Source of the DNA: Mycobacterium lentiflavum
GTDB lineage: Bacteria > Actinomycetota > Actinomycetes > Mycobacteriales > Mycobacteriaceae
Reading direction: 5' to 3'
DNA: 64,000 nt
NCBI RefSeq assembly: GCF_022374895.2
Contig: NZ_CP092423.2
Span: 2,294,001-2,358,000 of the forward strand
The position numbers and the translations under genes were made by a program. How positions within the stretch are numbered: position 1 is the first letter of the stretch; every line of letters starts with the position of its first letter. This document shows, piece after piece, positions 13,828 to 22,432 of the stretch. The notes below the pieces were generated by a model. It was not told the DNA's origin. It was given only the letters and a program-made list of their open reading frames with translations, and searched no databases.

Positions 13828-14569
13828 GGAGGTACCGTACGCACCCCGCGTGATGGCCGGCTGCTGGGTGGCAGCCTGCTGGGCGGGCATCGCCTACGGC
13901 GTGTATTTGACCGTGATCGCGGTGCAGTCTCCGCCGGGAACCGAGCTCACCGGGCATTGGGTGCTGCAGCCACCGTTCAAGGCGTTGATGGCCGTGCTGC
14001 TGAGCGTCGCCGCGTTCGCGCATCCCATCGTCAGCGAGCGGCGCTGGCTGATGCCTGCGATGCTGCTGTCGGCCACCGGCGACTGGCTGCTGGCGATCCC
14101 GTGGTGGACGATGTCATTTGTCTTGGGGCTGGCGGCATTTCTGTGCGCGCACCTGTGCATCATGGGCGCGCTGGCTCCGTTGGTGGTCAAAGAGTCGCTG
14201 ACGCGAACTCGCATCGCGGTGATGGCGGTGCTGTGCGTGACGGCGATCGCGCTGCTGGCGTGGTTCTGGCCGCACCTGGGCCCGGAGAACTTGACGATCC
14301 CGGTGGCGGTGTACGTGGTCGTGCTGACCGCGATGGCGTGCACCGCGATAGCGGCCCGGCTGCCGACGATCTGGGTGGCGGTAGGGGCGGCGTGCTTCAT
14401 GGGGTCGGACGCGATGATCGCGATCTCCCGGTTCATCCTGGGCAATGAGGCGCTGGCGGTGCCGATCTGGTGGCTGTATGCGGCGGCGCTGATCCTGATC
14501 ACGGCGGGGTTCTTCTTCGGTCGCGACGTTGCCGCCGCTGACAATGACCGCGAGCCTGTCGAGGGCTGA
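13826..14569 (+). CDS. YhhN/TMEM86-family membrane protein (lysoplasmalogenase-like)
   Basis: A polytopic membrane protein of up to 247 residues with about eight hydrophobic helices. Family landmarks are the Asp motif [14 protein letters not shown] near residue 75, the following [17 protein letters not shown], and a second acidic motif [13 protein letters not shown] near residue 195. Animal TMEM86 members hydrolyse lysoplasmalogen. The bacterial substrate is unknown. The start is uncertain: ATG 13826 overlaps the lipI ATG on the other strand, while ATG 13853 removes only nine residues and would avoid that clash. The syntenic gene is Rv1401. Confidence 0.8.
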   Translation: MEVPYAPRVMAGCWVAACWAGIAYGVYLTVIAVQSPPGTELTGHWVLQPPFKALMAVLLSVAAFAHPIVSERRWLMPAMLLSATGDWLLAIPWWTMSFVLGLAAFLCAHLCIMGALAPLVVKESLTRTRIAVMAVLCVTAIALLAWFWPHLGPENLTIPVAVYVVVLTAMACTAIAARLPTIWVAVGAACFMGSDAMIAISRFILGNEALAVPIWWLYAAALILITAGFFFGRDVAAADNDREPVEG

Positions 14570-14649
14570 CTGTCGGTGGTTGCCGCTACGATGTGGCCAC
14601 GGACGGTAATGATGTTGATTGACAACACGTTTGGCGACTCGAGGGCGCG

Positions 14650-16659
14650 GTGAGTACCCCGCGCGCACCCCTCGAAACCGAACCGATCGCCCGCGTGCTG
14701 CCGATGCTGTCGGTGCCGCACCTGGATCGCGAGTTCGATTACCTGGTGTCGGCCGAGCAGTCCGACGATGCCCAGCCGGGGGTACGAGTGCGGGTCCGGT
14801 TCCACGGCCGTCTGGTCGACGGGTTCGTGCTGGAGCGCCGCAACGACACCGACCACGTCGGCAAGCTGGGCTGGCTCGATCGCGTCGTGTCCGCCGAGCC
14901 GGTGCTCACCCCGGAGATCCGCCGGCTGGTCGATGCCGTCGCGGCGCGTTACGCCGGGACCCGCCCGGACGTGTTGCGCCTGGCCGTCCCGGCCCGGCAC
15001 GCCAGGGTGGAGCGGGAAGCCACGGCGATCCGGCCGCCGCCGGTCGTGGCGCCCGTCGACCCGTCCTGCTGGGAGGTCTACGGTCGCGGCGATCAGTTCC
15101 TGACCGCGTTGGCCGAGTCGCGGGCCGCGCGCGCCGTGTGGCAGGCGCTGCCGGGGGAGCAGTGGGCGGACCGGTTCGCCGAGGCGGCCGCGCAGACGGT
15201 CCGCAGCGGGCGCGCGGTGCTGGCGATCGTGCCCGATCAGCGGGATTTGGACGCGTTGTGGCTGGCCGCGACCGCCCGGATCGGCGAGGACAGCGTGGTC
15301 GCGCTGTCCGCGGGATTGGGACCGGCGGCGCGCTACCGGCGCTGGCTGGCGGCGTTGCGGGGCCAGGCGCGGCTGGTGATCGGTACGCGCAGTGCGGTTT
15401 TCGCGCCGCTGAACGACCTGGGGCTGGTCATGGTCTGGTCCGACGCCGACGACAGCCTGGCCGAGCCGCGGGCGCCCTACCCGCATGCCCGCGAGGTGGC
15501 GATGCTGCGTGCGCATCAGGCGCGGTGCGCCGCACTGATCGGCGGCTACGCCCGCACCGCCGAGGCCCAGGCACTGGTGCGCAGCGGCTGGGCCCACGAC
15601 ATCGTCGCGACGCGGCCGGTGGTGCGGGCCCGCACGCCGCGGGTGGTCGCCCTCGACGACACCGGCTACGCCGACGAACGCGACCCGGCGGCGCGCACCG
15701 CACGGATTCCGTCCATCGCGCTGCGCGCCGCCCGGACGTCGCTTCAGGCGGGAGCGCCGGTGCTGATCCAGGTGCCGCGCCGGGGTTACGTGCCGTCGCT
15801 GGCCTGCGGGCGCTGCCGCGCCATCGCCCGGTGCCGGCACTGCACCGGGCCTTTGGCACTAGCGGAGTCGTTGCAGGAGCGCGGACCCGGGGCGGTGTGC
15901 CGGTGGTGCGGACGCGGCGAGCCGGTGCTGCGGTGTGCCCGGTGCGGGTCGGAGACGGTCCGCGCGGTGGTGGTCGGGGCCCGGCGCACCGCCGAGGAGC
16001 TGGGCCGTGCGTTCGCCGGCACGCAGGTCATCACCTCGTCGGGCGATGCGATCGTGGCCGAGGTCGCCGCCCATCCGGCGCTGGTGGTCGCCACGCCGGG
16101 CGCCGAACCCCGCGCGGACGGCGGGTACGGCGCGGCGCTGCTGCTGGACACCTGGGCACTGCTGGGCCGTCAGGATTTACGCGCCGCCGAGGATGCGTTG
16201 TGGCGCTGGATGAGTGCGGCGGCGCTGGTGCGGGCCCGCGGCGACGGCGGTGTGGTGACGGTGATCGCCGATTCATCCATTCCCACAGTGCAATCGCTGA
16301 TCCGATGGGATCCAGTGGGCCACGCCGAGAGCGACCTGACGGCGCGCAGCGAGGTCGGATTGCCGCCCAGCGTCCATATGGCGGCCATCGACGGCAGCAC
16401 CGACGCGGTGACGGCATTGCTCGACGAGGCCCACTTGCCCGCCGGCGCCGAGCAGCTCGGGCCGGTCGACCTGCCGCCCGGGGTGCGGCGTCCGCCGGGC
16501 ACCCCGGCCGGCGTCCCGGTGATCAGGATGCTGGTCCGCGTCCCCCGCGAGCAGGGTCTGGAGTTGGCGGCGAGCCTGCGTCGCGGCGTCGGCGTGCTCA
16601 GCGCCCGGCAATCGCACGAGCCGGTGCGGGTGCAAATCGACCCGCCGCAAATTGGTTAG
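14650..16659 (+). CDS. priA: PriA-like replication restart protein lacking helicase ATPase motifs
   Basis: PriA recognises stalled forks and reloads the replicative helicase. The 669 residues keep the N-terminal DNA-binding domain (RVLPMLSVPHLDREFDYLV) and the zinc module with paired cysteines (ACGRCRAIARCRHC, CRWCGRGE, CARCGS near residues 385-440). The helicase core is degenerate. The segment equivalent to the Walker A GxTGSGKT reads LPGEQWADRF with no Gly-Lys-Thr, and the DEEH Walker B equivalent reads WSDADDS near residue 263. IGTRSAVFAPL, normally found between them, is retained. Loss of ATPase motifs is typical of actinobacterial PriA, so its role is probably structural. The GTG at 14650 is the likely start. 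Confidence 0.92.
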   Translation: MSTPRAPLETEPIARVLPMLSVPHLDREFDYLVSAEQSDDAQPGVRVRVRFHGRLVDGFVLERRNDTDHVGKLGWLDRVVSAEPVLTPEIRRLVDAVAARYAGTRPDVLRLAVPARHARVEREATAIRPPPVVAPVDPSCWEVYGRGDQFLTALAESRAARAVWQALPGEQWADRFAEAAAQTVRSGRAVLAIVPDQRDLDALWLAATARIGEDSVVALSAGLGPAARYRRWLAALRGQARLVIGTRSAVFAPLNDLGLVMVWSDADDSLAEPRAPYPHAREVAMLRAHQARCAALIGGYARTAEAQALVRSGWAHDIVATRPVVRARTPRVVALDDTGYADERDPAARTARIPSIALRAARTSLQAGAPVLIQVPRRGYVPSLACGRCRAIARCRHCTGPLALAESLQERGPGAVCRWCGRGEPVLRCARCGSETVRAVVVGARRTAEELGRAFAGTQVITSSGDAIVAEVAAHPALVVATPGAEPRADGGYGAALLLDTWALLGRQDLRAAEDALWRWMSAAALVRARGDGGVVTVIADSSIPTVQSLIRWDPVGHAESDLTARSEVGLPPSVHMAAIDGSTDAVTALLDEAHLPAGAEQLGPVDLPPGVRRPPGTPAGVPVIRMLVRVPREQGLELAASLRRGVGVLSARQSHEPVRVQIDPPQIG

Positions 16660-16716
16660 CTCGACTTTGCTGGCTTGCCGTTTTCTCGTTGGCTGGGCGG
16701 ATCGCCTACCGTAGCG

Positions 16717-16734
16717 ATAGTATTCATAAGCAAT
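16717..16734 (+). promoter_or_regulatory. Putative MarR operator upstream of marR gene
   Basis: ATAGTATTCATAAGCAAT, 58 bp before the regulator start. A copy with 16 of 18 bases identical lies before the neighbouring methyltransferase gene (18187). The element is semi-palindromic and AT-rich in a GC-rich setting, as expected for a MarR dimer site. Autoregulation is inferred. Confidence 0.7.
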
Positions 16735-16791
16735 AGTTACTTCTTACGGCATTCGTAGGCTGTCAGCGGCCTTAGGAAAAGGGGAGCCACG

Positions 16792-17274
16792 ATGTCCACG
16801 GAAAACACGATGGAAGCCAGCGAGTCGCTCGACGTCATCACCGATGCGTTGCTCACCGCGTCGCGGTTGCTGGTCAGCCTGTCGGCCCGGTCGATCGCGC
16901 AGGTCGACGAGAACATCACCATCGCACAGTTCCGCACCCTGGTGATCCTCTCCAACCGGGGCCCGGTCAACCTGGCCACGTTGGCCAACCTGCTGGGGGT
17001 GCAACCGTCGGCCACCGGACGCATGGTCGACCGGCTCGTCGCGGCCGGACTGATCGACCGGCTGCCGCACCCCACGTCCCGGCGTGAGCTGATCGCCGCC
17101 CTGACCAAGCGGGGCCGGGAGGTGGTGCGTCGGGTCACCGCCCATCGGCGCGCCGAAATCGCTGCCATCGTCGAGAAGATGCCGGCGGCCGAGCGTCACG
17201 GACTGGTGCGCGCCCTGACGGCCTTCACCGCGGCCGGCGGAGAGCCCGACGCCAACCTGGACATCGACCTATGA
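16792..17274 (+). CDS. MarR-family transcriptional regulator (Rv1404-like)
   Basis: A 160-residue winged-helix repressor. Helices around residues 45-85 include FRTLVILSNRGPVNLATLA and LGVQPSATGRMVDRLVAAG (recognition helix), followed by the wing LIDRLPHPTSRRELIAALT. MarR proteins usually repress their own gene and a neighbour and are released by small ligands or stress. From memory, the M. tuberculosis orthologue Rv1404 represses two methyltransferase genes, Rv1403c and Rv1405c. Only the Rv1405c-like neighbour exists here. The ATG has AAAAGGGGAG upstream. The gene ends convergently with the methyltransferase, overlapping it by 6 bp. Confidence 0.9.
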   Translation: MSTENTMEASESLDVITDALLTASRLLVSLSARSIAQVDENITIAQFRTLVILSNRGPVNLATLANLLGVQPSATGRMVDRLVAAGLIDRLPHPTSRRELIAALTKRGREVVRRVTAHRRAEIAAIVEKMPAAERHGLVRALTAFTAAGGEPDANLDIDL

Positions 17275-18099
17275 AGGGCCGCAAACCTTTTCGGCGGTGA
17301 AGAGTAGGTATTCCCATCGCATGGTGTCGTCGGCCAGATATTCCTCGGCCAACTCGATCAGTTGCGCGTCCAGCTCGGCCGCCAGCACCCGATTGCCGCC
17401 GATGTTGGTGTAGGCCTCGATCGTCGGGCCGTAGTGATTCTTGAAGTACTCGTGAACGGCTGTGGCACAGTCGAATCGGTTGACCTCCAGCATGCCCCGC
17501 ACCGCTGCGACACGACGGATCCGGTCGCCGAGCAATCCGGCGACATAGGTTTCGCGTCCCCACAGAGCCGCCGGAGCGACCGCCGGCGAGAGACTGGGGC
17601 GGTAGGGCCTGATCGTCGCCAGCATCCGGCCGAAGAAACCTTGCGGGGTCCAGCTGATTACGCCGATCGTTCCGCCGGGCCGGCAGACCCGGACCAGTTC
17701 GTCGGCCGCGAGCTGGTGATTGGGCGCGAATTGCACACCGATCGCCGACATCACGACGTCGAACTCGCCGTCACCGAACGGCAGCGCATGCGCGTTGGCT
17801 TCCCGGTAGTCCAGCGTCAGCCCTTGCGCCGCGGCCCGCGCTTGGGATCGCGCCAGCAGTTCCGGTGTGAGATCGGTGGACACCACGGTAGCGCCCGTTT
17901 TGGCGGCGGGCAGCGAGATATTGCCCGAGCCGGCTGCGACGTCGAGCACCCGGACATCGGGGCCAATGCCGGTGGCAGCGACCAGAATCGGGCCCAGGGG
18001 AGCCATCACCTCCTCGGCCATCAACGCATAGTCGCCCAGCGCCCACATGGCGCGATGGGTGGCCGCAAGGTCTTCCGGGATGGTCACGTCGAGAGTCAT
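17269..18099 (-). CDS. SAM-dependent class I methyltransferase (Rv1405c-like)
   Basis: A 276-residue methyltransferase of the UbiE/ArsM type. The SAM-binding motif I is VLDVAAGSGNISLPAA near residue 63, motif II surrounds VVSTDLTPELLARS, and FDVVMSAIGVQFAPN is motif IV. The substrate is unknown. In M. tuberculosis the orthologue is induced by acid and controlled by Rv1404 (recalled knowledge). Translation could begin at 18159, but the ATG at 18099 is chosen because a strong AGGAGG lies seven bases upstream. An operator-like sequence shared with the marR promoter lies about 90 bp upstream. Confidence 0.88.
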   Translation of the reverse strand: MTLDVTIPEDLAATHRAMWALGDYALMAEEVMAPLGPILVAATGIGPDVRVLDVAAGSGNISLPAAKTGATVVSTDLTPELLARSQARAAAQGLTLDYREANAHALPFGDGEFDVVMSAIGVQFAPNHQLAADELVRVCRPGGTIGVISWTPQGFFGRMLATIRPYRPSLSPAVAPAALWGRETYVAGLLGDRIRRVAAVRGMLEVNRFDCATAVHEYFKNHYGPTIEAYTNIGGNRVLAAELDAQLIELAEEYLADDTMRWEYLLFTAEKVCGPS

Positions 18100-18186
18100 C
18101 AGTCCTCCTGGGTGTTCGGAAACGAGCTGCGCACCCGACGTCGTTGTCGTCGGTGGCATCGGCCACCGTGAGTATGTCCGCTAGAA

Positions 18187-18204
18187 ATAGTATGCATGAG
18201 CAAT
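18187..18204 (-). promoter_or_regulatory. Putative MarR operator upstream of methyltransferase gene
   Basis: ATAGTATGCATGAGCAAT, differing at two bases from the element at 16717-16734. It lies about 90 bp upstream of the methyltransferase ATG, in the gap shared with the divergent fmt gene, so the regulator could also affect fmt. The pairing of the two copies with regulator and target supports an operator role. Confidence 0.7.
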
Positions 18205-18239
18205 GGTCCGTCCGCCAGCGGCCGGCGGACCGCGGTTCC

Positions 18240-18245
18240 TAGACT
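18240..18245 (+). promoter_or_regulatory. -10 element for leaderless fmt
   Basis: TAGACT six bases before the GTG of fmt. This TANNNT spacing places the transcription start at the start codon, typical of mycobacterial leaderless genes. Confidence 0.6.
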
Positions 18246-18251
18246 GTCGGG

Positions 18252-19184
18252 GTGCGTCTAGTCTTCGCCGGTACCCCCGAACCCGCGCTCCCCGCGCTGC
18301 GTCGCCTCATCGAGTCACCCCGCCACGAGGTCGTTGCGGTGCTGACCCGCCCCGACGCCGCGTCCGGGCGGCGTGGTAAGCCGGAGCCGTCACCGGTGGC
18401 CCGCGAGGCACTCGACCGCGGTATTCCCGTGCTACGCCCGGAGCGGCCGAATTCGCCGGAGTTCGTCGCCGAACTGTCGGAGTTCGCCCCGCAGTGCTGC
18501 CCGGTGGTGGCCTACGGTGCGCTGTTGCGCGACGGCCTGCTCGCCGTTCCCCCGCACGGTTGGGTGAACCTGCACTTTTCGTTGCTGCCGGCCTGGCGCG
18601 GTGCGGCGCCCGTGCAGGCCGCGATCGCCGCGGGGGACGCGATCACCGGGGCGACGACCTTTCGGATCGAACCCAGCCTGGACTCCGGACCGGTGTACGG
18701 CGTCGTGACCGAGACCATTCGGCCGACGGATACCTCGGGTGATCTGCTTGAGCGACTTGCCATTTCGGGTGCGGCCCTGCTGTCGGCCACGCTGGACGGC
18801 ATTGCCGACGGGACACTGACCCCGCAACCGCAGCCGTCCGAGGGCGTCAGCATTGCGCCGAAGATCACCGTCGAGGAAGCCCGGGTCCGCTGGGATCTGC
18901 CGGCCGCGGTGGTCGAGCGCCGGATCCGTGCCGTCACGCCCAGCCCGGGGGCCTGGACGATGATCGGCGACCAGCGGATCAAACTGGGGCCGGTGCAGAT
19001 CGACGCGGATGTTCCAGAGGCATTGCCGCCCGGCGTAATTCACGTGGACCGCAAGAACGTACGCGTCGGCACCGGCTCGGAACCGGTGCGGCTGAGCCAG
19101 ATTCAGCCGCCCGGCAAGAAACTCATGAACGCCGTCGACTGGGCGCGCGGCGCCCGCCTCGACGCCGCCGCGCGGGCCTCATGA
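18252..19184 (+). CDS. fmt: Methionyl-tRNA formyltransferase
   Basis: Formylates initiator Met-tRNA using 10-formyl-tetrahydrofolate. The 310-residue protein begins [19 protein letters not shown]. The folate-binding motif [21 protein letters not shown] lies near residue 105, with Asn and His as catalytic residues, and the Asp in [16 protein letters not shown] near residue 140. The C-terminal tRNA-binding OB domain starts about residue 205. The GTG start has no clear Shine-Dalgarno but has a -10 hexamer six bases upstream, so it is probably leaderless. The stop overlaps the start of rsmB (ATGA). Confidence 0.96.
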   Translation: MRLVFAGTPEPALPALRRLIESPRHEVVAVLTRPDAASGRRGKPEPSPVAREALDRGIPVLRPERPNSPEFVAELSEFAPQCCPVVAYGALLRDGLLAVPPHGWVNLHFSLLPAWRGAAPVQAAIAAGDAITGATTFRIEPSLDSGPVYGVVTETIRPTDTSGDLLERLAISGAALLSATLDGIADGTLTPQPQPSEGVSIAPKITVEEARVRWDLPAAVVERRIRAVTPSPGAWTMIGDQRIKLGPVQIDADVPEALPPGVIHVDRKNVRVGTGSEPVRLSQIQPPGKKLMNAVDWARGARLDAAARAS

Positions 19185-20581
19185 GTCCAGCACCCCATCA
19201 GCGCCGGCCGCCCAAGCGACGCAAGCCGCTGGATCCGGCCCGGGCCGCCACCTTTGCGGTGTTGCGGGCCGTCAGCGAGCGCGACGCCTACGCGAACCTG
19301 GCCCTGCCCGCGCTGCTGCGCGAGCGCGGCGTCACCGGACGCGACGCGGCGTTCGCCACCGAGCTGACCTACGGCACCTGCCGCACCCGCGGTCTGCTCG
19401 ACGCGGTCATCGGCGCCGCCGCCGAACGTCCGCCGGAGGCGATCAACCCGGTGCTGCTCGACCTGCTGCGGATGGGCACCTACCAATTGCTGCGCACCCG
19501 GGTCGACGCGCATGCCGCGGTGTCGACCACCGTCGAACAGGCTGGTATCGAATTCGATTCGGCGCGAGCCGGTTTCGTCAACGGCGTACTGCGGACGATC
19601 TCCGGGCGGGACGAGAAGTCCTGGGTGGACGAGCTGGCCCCCGACCCGTCGCGCGATCCGGTCGGCCACGCCGCGTTCGTGCACGCGCATCCGCGCTGGA
19701 TCGCCCAGGCGTTCGCCGACGCACTCGGTGCCGACGCCGGTGAACTCGAGGCCGCCCTGGCCAGCGACGACGAACGGCCCCTGGTGCACCTGGCCGCGCG
19801 CCCGGGCGTGCTCACCGCGGCGGAACTGGCCTCCGAATTGGGCCTAGCGGTCGGCGGCACCGTCGGCCGCTATTCGCCGTATGCGGTGTACCTGCCCGGT
19901 GGCGACCCCGGGCAGCTGGCGCCGGTGCGCAACGCGCAAGCGCTGGTGCAGGACGAGGGCAGTCAATTGGTGGCGCGCGCGCTGACGTTGGCGCCGGTCG
20001 ACGACGACACCGGCCGCTGGCTCGATCTGTGCGCCGGCCCCGGCGGCAAGACCGCGCTGCTGGCCGCCCTGGCCGCCGAGCATGGCGCCCGGGTCACCGC
20101 GGTCGAGCCGTCGTCGGGTCGCGCGGACCTCGTCGTCGAGAACACCCGCGGGCTCGACGTCGACGTGCTGCGGGTCGACGGTCGCCAGACCGGCCTCGAG
20201 CCCGGCTTCGACCGGGTGCTGGTCGACGTGCCCTGCACCGGGCTGGGCGCGCTGCGCCGCCGGCCGGAGGCCCGTTGGCGCCGGCAGCCGGCCGATGTGC
20301 CGGCGCTGGCCAAGCTGCAGCGTGAGTTGCTGGCCGCCGCGATCGCGCTGACCCGGCCCGGCGGCGTGGTGCTCTACTCGACCTGCTCGCCGCATCTGGC
20401 CGAAACCACCGGCGTGGTGGCCGACGCGCTGCGCCGTCATCCGGTGCAGGCGTTGGACACCCGGCCGCTGTTCGAGCCCGCCGAGCTGGGCACCGCATCC
20501 GGACCTCAGGTGCAGCTGTGGCCGCACCGGCACGGCACCGACGCGATGTTCGCCGCGGCGTTACGCCGCGTAGCGGGGTAA
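19181..20581 (+). CDS. rsmB: 16S rRNA m5C967 methyltransferase (Fmu/RsmB)
   Basis: A 466-residue RNA methyltransferase. An N-terminal NusB-like domain ([20 protein letters not shown] near residue 50) is followed by the SAM-binding NOL1/NOP2/Sun domain: [17 protein letters not shown] near residue 285, the catalytic Cys in [19 protein letters not shown] and the second Cys in [16 protein letters not shown]. The M. tuberculosis equivalent is Rv1407, next to fmt. The last ten codons and the stop lie inside the first copy of a perfect 57-bp tandem repeat, so the C-terminus was shaped by, or is the source of, that duplication. Confidence 0.95.
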   Translation: MSPAPHQRRPPKRRKPLDPARAATFAVLRAVSERDAYANLALPALLRERGVTGRDAAFATELTYGTCRTRGLLDAVIGAAAERPPEAINPVLLDLLRMGTYQLLRTRVDAHAAVSTTVEQAGIEFDSARAGFVNGVLRTISGRDEKSWVDELAPDPSRDPVGHAAFVHAHPRWIAQAFADALGADAGELEAALASDDERPLVHLAARPGVLTAAELASELGLAVGGTVGRYSPYAVYLPGGDPGQLAPVRNAQALVQDEGSQLVARALTLAPVDDDTGRWLDLCAGPGGKTALLAALAAEHGARVTAVEPSSGRADLVVENTRGLDVDVLRVDGRQTGLEPGFDRVLVDVPCTGLGALRRRPEARWRRQPADVPALAKLQRELLAAAIALTRPGGVVLYSTCSPHLAETTGVVADALRRHPVQALDTRPLFEPAELGTASGPQVQLWPHRHGTDAMFAAALRRVAG

Positions 20582-20664
20582 CGCCCCGGCGACACGACAG
20601 GCCACCGCGCCGCGGCGTTACGCCGCGTAGCGGGGTAACGCCCCGGCGACACGACAGGCCACCG
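20551..20664 (+). repeat. Perfect 57-bp tandem repeat, two copies, spanning the rsmB stop
   Basis: Bases 20551-20607 and 20608-20664 are identical over all 57 positions. Each unit contains two inverted repeats: an 8-bp stem CGCGGCGT/ACGCCGCG with one loop base, and CGGGG/CCCCG around a TAACG loop that includes the rsmB stop codon in copy 1. Copy 1 is partly coding and copy 2 is intergenic. The hairpins could end rsmB transcription before the rpe promoter. Perfect identity outside coding sequence suggests a recent duplication, and copy number may vary between strains. Confidence 0.95.
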
Positions 20665-20698
20665 CGCTGCCGCGCTGCGCCGCCTTCGGCACCCTCAG

Positions 20699-20704
20699 TA
20701 GTCT
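20699..20704 (+). promoter_or_regulatory. -10 element for leaderless rpe
   Basis: TAGTCT seven bases before the ATG of rpe, which lacks a Shine-Dalgarno sequence. It lies directly after the 57-bp repeats and gives rpe its own promoter. Confidence 0.6.
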
Positions 20705-20711
20705 GGCGCAC

Positions 20712-21410
20712 ATGGCTGGCAGCACTAGCCCTTCCCAAGGACCCCTGATAGCCCCGTCGATCCTGGCCGCCGATTTCGCCCGGCTCGCGGACGAGGCGGC
20801 CGCCGTGGTCGGCGCCGACTGGTTGCACGTCGATGTGATGGACGGCCACTTCGTGCCCAACCTGACGATCGGTCTGCCGGTGGTGGAGAGCCTGCTGGCC
20901 GCCACGCGCATTCCGATGGACTGCCACTTGATGATCGACGATCCGGACCGGTGGGCACCGCCCTACGCCGAGGCCGGTGCCTACAACGTCACCTTCCACG
21001 CCGAGGCCACCGACAACCCGATCGGCGTGGCTCGCGATATCCGGGCCGCGGGCGCCAAGGCCGGGATCAGTGTCAAGCCGGGCACCCCGCTGGAGCCGTA
21101 TCTGGAAATCCTGCCGCAGTTCGACACCCTGCTGGTCATGTCGGTCGAGCCGGGCTTCGGCGGCCAGAGCTTCATCCCCGAGGTGCTGAGCAAGGTCCGC
21201 ATCGTGCGCAAGATGGTCGACGCGGGGGAGTTGACGATCCTGGTCGAGATCGACGGCGGCATCAACGCCGACACGATCGAACAAGCCGCCGAGGCCGGGG
21301 TCGACTGCTTTGTCGCCGGGTCCGCGGTCTACGGCGCGCGGGACCCGAAGGCCGCGATCGAGGCGCTGCGACGCCAGGCCGGTGCCGCGTCGCCGCATCT
21401 ACGGCTGTGA
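20712..21410 (+). CDS. rpe: Ribulose-phosphate 3-epimerase
   Basis: Interconverts ribulose 5-phosphate and xylulose 5-phosphate in the pentose phosphate pathway. This is a 232-residue TIM barrel with [15 protein letters not shown] at the N-terminus, the metal and catalytic residues in [18 protein letters not shown] near residue 37, DCHLMIDDP near residue 76, [16 protein letters not shown] near residue 142 and [11 protein letters not shown] near residue 180. It has its own leaderless-type promoter. The stop overlaps the GTG of ribD, so the ribulose phosphate enzyme is coupled to riboflavin synthesis, which consumes ribulose 5-phosphate. Confidence 0.96.
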   Translation: MAGSTSPSQGPLIAPSILAADFARLADEAAAVVGADWLHVDVMDGHFVPNLTIGLPVVESLLAATRIPMDCHLMIDDPDRWAPPYAEAGAYNVTFHAEATDNPIGVARDIRAAGAKAGISVKPGTPLEPYLEILPQFDTLLVMSVEPGFGGQSFIPEVLSKVRIVRKMVDAGELTILVEIDGGINADTIEQAAEAGVDCFVAGSAVYGARDPKAAIEALRRQAGAASPHLRL

Positions 21411-22432
21411 GTGATCAGCCTATCGAAAGCCTGGACGCCGCCATGCGTTTGGCGATCGAGCAGTCGTATCTGGTCAAGGGCGGCACCTATCCGAATCCTC
21501 CGGTCGGAGCGGTGATTCTGGATGTCGGCGGTCAAGTTGTCGGCGTCGGCGGCACCGAGCCGGCCGGTGGCGACCACGCCGAGGTGCTGGCGCTGCGCCG
21601 GGCCGGCGCCCTGGCCGTCGGTGGCACCGCGGTGGTCACGCTGGAGCCCTGCAACCACTACGGCAAGACGCCGCCGTGCGTGAACGCGCTGATCGAAGCC
21701 GGCGTGCAAACCGTCGTTTACGCCGTCACCGATCCGAACGAGATCGCCGCGGGCGGCGCGGCCCGGTTGTCGGCGGCGGGCGTCGAGGTGAGATCCGGTG
21801 TGCTGGCCGACGAGGTCGCCGGCGGGCCGCTACGCGAGTGGCTGCACAAGCAGCGGACCGGATTGCCGCATGTCACATGGAAATACGCCAGCAGCCTAGA
21901 CGGTCGCAGTGCGGCCGCCGACGGCACCAGCCGGTGGATTTCCAGCGAGGCCGCCCGCTTGGACCTGCACCGTCGCCGCGCCGCCGCCGACGCGATCGTC
22001 GTCGGGACCGGCACCGTCCTGGCCGACGATCCGGCGTTGACCGCCCGGCTGCCCGACGGCTCGCTGGCCGACCAGCAGCCGCTGCGCGTCGTGGTTGGCA
22101 TGCGCGAAATACATTCCGAGGCAAAGGTTCTCAACGACGAATCGCGCACCATGGTGATTCGCACCCACGATCCGCTGGAGGTGCTCAAGGCGCTCTCGGA
22201 CCGCACCGATGTCCTGCTGGAGGGCGGTCCCACCCTGGCGAGCGCCTTCTTGCGGGAAGAGGCGATCGACCGGATCCTGACCTACGTCGCCCCGGTCCTG
22301 CTGGGCGGGCCCGTCACCGCCGTCGGCGATGTCGGGGTGCCCACCATCGCGCGGGCGTTGCGGTGGCGCTTCGACGGCGCCGACCGGATCGGCCCGGATC
22401 TGCTGCTCAGCCTGGTGCCGCAGCGCGGCTAG
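21407..22432 (+). CDS. ribD: Bifunctional riboflavin deaminase/reductase RibD
   Basis: Deaminates and then reduces the pyrimidine intermediate of riboflavin synthesis. The protein has 341 residues from the GTG overlapping the rpe stop (GTGA). The N-terminal zinc deaminase domain has [14 protein letters not shown], where the usual HAE is intact, and [20 protein letters not shown] with both zinc cysteines. The C-terminal reductase domain has [20 protein letters not shown] near residue 160, [15 protein letters not shown] and [13 protein letters not shown]. The open frame extends upstream inside rpe and is not used. Its stop is shared on the opposite strand with P55 through CTAG. Confidence 0.95.
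   Translation: MSDQPIESLDAAMRLAIEQSYLVKGGTYPNPPVGAVILDVGGQVVGVGGTEPAGGDHAEVLALRRAGALAVGGTAVVTLEPCNHYGKTPPCVNALIEAGVQTVVYAVTDPNEIAAGGAARLSAAGVEVRSGVLADEVAGGPLREWLHKQRTGLPHVTWKYASSLDGRSAAADGTSRWISSEAARLDLHRRRAAADAIVVGTGTVLADDPALTARLPDGSLADQQPLRVVVGMREIHSEAKVLNDESRTMVIRTHDPLEVLKALSDRTDVLLEGGPTLASAFLREEAIDRILTYVAPVLLGGPVTAVGDVGVPTIARALRWRFDGADRIGPDLLLSLVPQRG

Noticed and set aside
13825..13828. CATG as a restriction or recombination site
   Set aside because: Four bases occur by chance many times in the window. Only its role as overlapping start codons is notable.
14619..16736. 705-codon frame overlapping priA on the same strand
   Set aside because: Arg/Gly-rich composition with no domain. The true priA frame has the zinc cysteines and PriA motifs.
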